Of a stretch of DNA of 64,000 bases, positions 61,219 through 64,000 are shown one piece after another. The stretch spans positions 34,356 through 98,355 of the forward strand of contig JARUKZ010000018.1 in assembly GCA_029688955.1 (NCBI GenBank). The letters are read 5' to 3'. Within the stretch, counting starts at the first letter, position 1; each line of letters starts with the position of its first letter. Below the pieces are notes generated by a model that ran no database searches, had not been told where the DNA came from, and saw only the letters and a list, made by a program, of their open reading frames with translations. A program made the position numbers and the translations under genes. Origin of the DNA: Chitinispirillales bacterium ANBcel5 (GTDB lineage Bacteria > Fibrobacterota > Chitinivibrionia > Chitinivibrionales > Chitinispirillaceae).

Positions 61219-62379
61219 GTGTTGTGGAACACAATTAAGTTGAAGTATTTGATTCTATTTATTATATTGTTTCTATGGCAAAGACAATCTCAATTATTGA
61301 ATTAACATCTGATGAGATAAAAGAGTTATCTCGTCGCACTAATTCCTCTCTTACTTCGAAGCGAGATCACACACGTGCTCAGATAATTCTCATGCGCAGC
61401 AAGGGTATGCGCCAAATAGATGTTTCTAAAAAGCTTAATGTTAGTGTCGCTTGTGTTAATAAGTGGTGCCAGCGTTTTGAGCGAGAGGGTCTAAACGGGC
61501 TTATCGATAAAAAAGGGCGGGGAAGAAAAGAATCTCTTCCATTGAGCAAAGTTGAGAAGATTATTACAAGTGCTACCCAGCCTCCTAAACCTCTTAAAAG
61601 ATGGTCAACACGCAAAATGGCTGAACACGTTGGAGTTTCTCATAGTACAGTTCGTAGAATTTGGAACAAAAACGAATTAAAACCGCACATACAGAAAACT
61701 TTCAAAATATCCACAGACAAAGATTTCGAAAAAAAGTTTTGGGATGTAATTGGTTTATATTTGGACCCTCCAGAGAAATCACTGGTGCTTTGTTGTGATG
61801 AAAAGAGTCAGTGTCAGGCACTTGAGAGAACACAGCTATCTCTGCCTCTTGGTCTTAATGGGTATGTAAAGACTACAACGCACGATTACAAGCGCCATGG
61901 CACTGTAACACTTTTTGCTGCTTTGCATTATCTTGAGGGAAAAATAATAAGCAGAATCGAGCAGAAGCACACGCATGTTGAGTGGTTACGTTTTTTAAAA
62001 CAAATAAACAGAGAAACACCAAAAGATCTGACAATCCACATTATAGCAGATAATTACTGCACACATAAACATGAAAAGGTAATAGCGTGGCTAGAGAAAA
62101 ATCCACGTTTCAAAATACATTTTACACCCACTGGTAGTTCTTGGATGAATTTGGTAGAAAGATTCCTTCGGGATATAAGCGAAGAGTGTATTAGGTATGG
62201 TAGTTTTTCAAGTGTAAAAGAACTTGAAAATGATATATATCAATATTTAGAGCAAAGAAATCAATCTCCGCGGAAATACAGCTGGAATGCTGATGGAGAA
62301 AAAATTCTTGAAAAAATTCAACGAGCAAGAGCTAAGCTGGAAAATGTTATTAATTCTACATAAATAGGTTCCGCTACAC
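61219..62379 (+). mobile_element. IS630-family insertion sequence in repeat B
   Basis: The element is 1161 bases long, bounded by imperfect inverted repeats GTGTTGTGGAAC and GTTCCGCTACAC (10 of 12 match) and flanked by TA on both sides, the target and duplication typical of IS630. It carries one transposase gene. Its insertion point is exactly the TA of CAACCTAATTGCCC seen intact in repeat copy C, so it entered an existing repeat. Confidence 0.92.
61275..62363 (+). CDS. IS630-family transposase
   Basis: This 362-residue DDE transposase has an N-terminal helix-turn-helix (MRQIDVSKKLNVSVACVNKWCQRF), a second winged region (KRWSTRKMAEHVGVSHSTVRRIWNKNELKPH) and the catalytic acids D (CCDEKSQCQ), D (IIADNYCTHKH) and E (LVERFLRDIS). 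It is full length with no internal stop. It would cut and rejoin the element ends at TA sites. Whether it is active is unknown. Confidence 0.95.
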   Translation: MAKTISIIELTSDEIKELSRRTNSSLTSKRDHTRAQIILMRSKGMRQIDVSKKLNVSVACVNKWCQRFEREGLNGLIDKKGRGRKESLPLSKVEKIITSATQPPKPLKRWSTRKMAEHVGVSHSTVRRIWNKNELKPHIQKTFKISTDKDFEKKFWDVIGLYLDPPEKSLVLCCDEKSQCQALERTQLSLPLGLNGYVKTTTHDYKRHGTVTLFAALHYLEGKIISRIEQKHTHVEWLRFLKQINRETPKDLTIHIIADNYCTHKHEKVIAWLEKNPRFKIHFTPTGSSWMNLVERFLRDISEECIRYGSFSSVKELENDIYQYLEQRNQSPRKYSWNADGEKILEKIQRARAKLENVINST

Positions 62380-62500
62380 TAATTGCCCAATTGGAGCTGC
62401 AATGGGCAAAAACATCTATCTTCAAGCCAAATATTCCGGGCTTAGAGCTCGATGGGAAGGCATCTCATCAAGCTCTAAGAATCTAAATTGGTGCACCACC
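62380..62500. repeat. Repeat family copy B, right part
   Basis: This resumes copy B after the IS (62380) with TA, ATTGCCCAA, GAGCTGCAATGGGC and the TTAGAGCT...AGCTCTAA hairpin, until homology to copies A and C fades near 62500. Confidence 0.8.
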
Positions 62501-62697
62501 CAGGGGCCTTCATAGCCGCCATTAACAGTAATGGTCAGAATGTAACTATCGTAAATTCAATCGATAAATACACCTGAATACACTTTCTTAAGTAGAATAT
62601 TGCTATTTTACCCCTGTGCTGTTTATATTACCTATCAGATTGGAAGTTTAATTGCAGTAACTCTAATTCATCATCTCTTTAGACTGGAAAGAAAACT

Positions 62698-63141
62698 ATG
62701 AAAGTCGCCCTATTACTGATCACTGCAACTCTTTTTATCGGCTGTAACTCTGTTGGTACCGATAATTACGATAATTACGAAAACAAATCCATGATATCCC
62801 AACTAAACAGATCTGATATTACTGAGATCCAGGTACACTATTATGAGTCACTGATTGCATCTGTTCCATTTCAGGAAAAAGAGATATCAGATCAAACTAC
62901 GATTGAGAAAGTAGTCGAACTTCTCGGAACACTTCCATCAAAAGGTGACATAATGATCAGATGGTCCAATGAAGCCTTAAAAACAAAAATTGTTCTCCTT
63001 GATTCCAAGGGGAATACAGATACAATCATTATGATTAATGGCATGGTTCAAACCTCAGACACATCATTTTTTAACCCAGTAAGAGAGGAAGAGATTGAAC
63101 TTTGGGAACTTCTGGAAAGCCTAAAACACGTGACCATATAA
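62698..63141 (+). CDS. Lipoprotein of unknown function
   Basis: This 147-residue protein has a lipoprotein signal (MKVALLLITATLFIGC, lipobox FIGC) and a soluble body with no recognised domain (mixed alpha/beta, acidic end ELWELLESLKH). TGGAAAGAAA precedes the ATG moderately. It lies between an IS and a gene fragment, with no clear partners. Confidence 0.65.
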   Translation: MKVALLLITATLFIGCNSVGTDNYDNYENKSMISQLNRSDITEIQVHYYESLIASVPFQEKEISDQTTIEKVVELLGTLPSKGDIMIRWSNEALKTKIVLLDSKGNTDTIIMINGMVQTSDTSFFNPVREEEIELWELLESLKHVTI

Positions 63142-63154
63142 TATAGCTGGATTA

Positions 63155-63395
63155 TCATCTGCTTACCGATGACAACTTCCGCACTCTCCTGCTGAGCTCC
63201 TCATACCTTTCACCGATCAGCACCTTATCCTGATCGGTGATATGAGTTTTTGGTGAGATATACTCTATAGGCAGCTTATCATCGGTATTAGCGGATACCC
63301 GCCCCAGTGGTCTTCAGCGATAGTACCGATATAGTTAATTAACAAATCATCCATTGTGTAATCAGTTCTGTTTGCCGGCAAACCGAGTATGCGTC
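63155..63395 (-). pseudogene. 3' gene fragment cut by repeat copy C
   Basis: On the minus strand one frame reads RRILGLPANRTDYTMDDLL, INYIGTIAEDHWG and, after a one-base frame change in a GGGGCGGG stretch, SANTDDKLPIEYISPK and GERYEELSRRVRKLSSVSR ending at 63155. The open sequence begins inside repeat copy C, which probably replaced its 5' part. I do not recognise the protein. Confidence 0.5.
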
Positions 63396-63855
63396 GTTGG
63401 GGTCGGACCAGATTTAGTCAACCTAATTGCCCAAATTGAGCTGCAATGGGCAAAAACCTCTATCTTCAAGCCAAATATCCCGGGCTTAGAGCTCGATGGG
63501 AAGGCATCTCATCAAGCTCTAAGAATCTAAAATGGTACACCTCACAAAGCCCATCGATAGAGGATCGAAGCACGATTCTCTTTAGATACAGAATAGGGTA
63601 TCCCCAGTTCCTTAACAAGGCTCACCTCTTTTTCCACATGGGTTGTGCTTTTCGCCACCATTCTTTCTTTAGGACGCTCGTGAACTGAACGAACAAATTC
63701 AGAGCTCCAAAAGCAACACTGGATGTACAGTAGTCATCATGTTTCAAACCACCTTACGTTACTGCGGACCCAAAAAAACATCCAGCGGTAAACTAAATTT
63801 TTCCGAACTTTCACCCTTACAATAGGCATTTCGTCTGGTCCGACCCCAAAAACGC
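63391..63855. repeat. Repeat family copy C, with inverted terminal repeats
   Basis: The copy is bounded by a perfect 16-bp inverted repeat, TTGGGGTCGGACCAGA (63397-63412) and its complement (63834-63849), extended by GCGT/ACGC to 63391 and 63855. The left 220 bases match copies A and B. The minus strand carries broken reading frames, one ending in PYSVSKENRASILYRWAL and a stop, which suggests the 3' end of a decayed transposase-like gene. The element is about 465 bases and looks like a small derivative of an unknown IS. Confidence 0.82.
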
Positions 63856-64000
63856 GCAACGGCTCGAAAATCTCTTAATTATGAGGTATCCCTTCATCAC
63901 TCGGATTTGGGGAATACCCGGCATTTGGCATGCGAGGCCCCAGTGACAAACTTTTACCTCCGTATCCCACACCCTGAGGTGTCGCCAGCCAAACTTTTAC
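63856..64000. other. Right edge of window
   Basis: No gene or site recognised. Confidence 0.4.

Noticed and set aside
63446..63688. 80-codon plus-strand frame in repeat copy C
   Set aside because: The frame is shared only in part by copies A and B and the minus-strand peptide is better conserved, so I treat it as a by-product of the repeat.
1..64000. CRISPR array, prophage or integron
   Set aside because: I saw no regularly spaced direct repeats, no phage structural genes and no integrase; the repeats at 58-64 kb are irregularly spaced and not attC-like.

Overview
The window reads as chromosomal DNA (roughly 40% G+C by eye) from a flagellated, diderm (Gram-negative), polysaccharide-degrading bacterium. 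Outer-membrane barrels (Omp85 family, patatin-Omp85 fusion, PorT-like), lipoproteins and exported proteins with Por-type C-terminal sorting domains, a modular GH9 cellulase, a DUF4954 protein and a flagellum under sigma-54/sigma-28-type promoters together suggest the Fibrobacterota/Chitinispirillia neighbourhood. That placement is inference from gene content; no 16S rRNA or ribosomal protein gene is present.

Layout. (1) 1-5.1 kb: a small HhH protein, then an NtrC-type histidine kinase/response regulator pair flanked on both sides by paralogous exported DUF4168 proteins, each preceded by a sigma-54 (-24/-12) promoter; I regard this as the most coherent possibly undescribed regulatory module here. 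(2) 5.2-10.6 kb, minus strand: proB, a coiled-coil lipoprotein, a histidine-kinase-like protein without an ATPase domain, and a patatin-Omp85 protein. (3) 10.7-17.4 kb, plus strand: an outer-membrane protein with a ComEC-like metallo-beta-lactamase lipoprotein, then a DUF2267/BON/erythromycin-esterase/RtcB group. (4) 17.5-22.8 kb: small barrel, HD-GYP phosphodiesterase, AmrS-like radical SAM enzyme, SagB-type nitroreductase, cold-shock protein, YceH. (5) 22.8-27.1 kb: a Zn/Mn-type uptake operon (small His/Cys-rich protein, outer-membrane barrel, ZnuA-C-B-like transporter) behind a Fur-family box. (6) 27.1-34.9 kb, minus strand: Omp85 protein directly after rnpB (RNase P RNA), UvrD/Rep helicase, then a coupled SpmA-SpmB fusion/NUDIX/FAD-oxidase operon whose first gene appears to start at an ATC codon. 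(7) 35-41.4 kb: flgM behind a sigma-28 promoter, a Kdo/WaaP-like kinase, tRNA-Leu(UAA), uvrB with a HEAT-repeat gene, and a dolichol-kinase-like protein. (8) 41.5-53.1 kb, minus strand: flagellar operon flgB-flgC-(unknown 83 aa)-fliE-fliF-fliG-fliH-fliI-fliJ plus an overlapping gene for a 1490-residue exported protein, led by a sigma-54 promoter. (9) 53.4-64 kb: DUF4954 gene, then an accessory region with a HEPN-like protein, decayed genes, a GH9 cellulase, an IS630-family element and three copies of a repeat family carrying a 16-bp terminal sequence.

The common thread is envelope biology and motility. The two sigma-54 exported-protein promoters, the sigma-54 promoter of flgB and the sigma-28 promoter of flgM are consistent with tiered alternative-sigma control. 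The right-hand 6-8 kb shows gene decay and insertions: two frameshifted or truncated small genes, a gene fragment cut by a repeat, and an IS nested inside another repeat copy.
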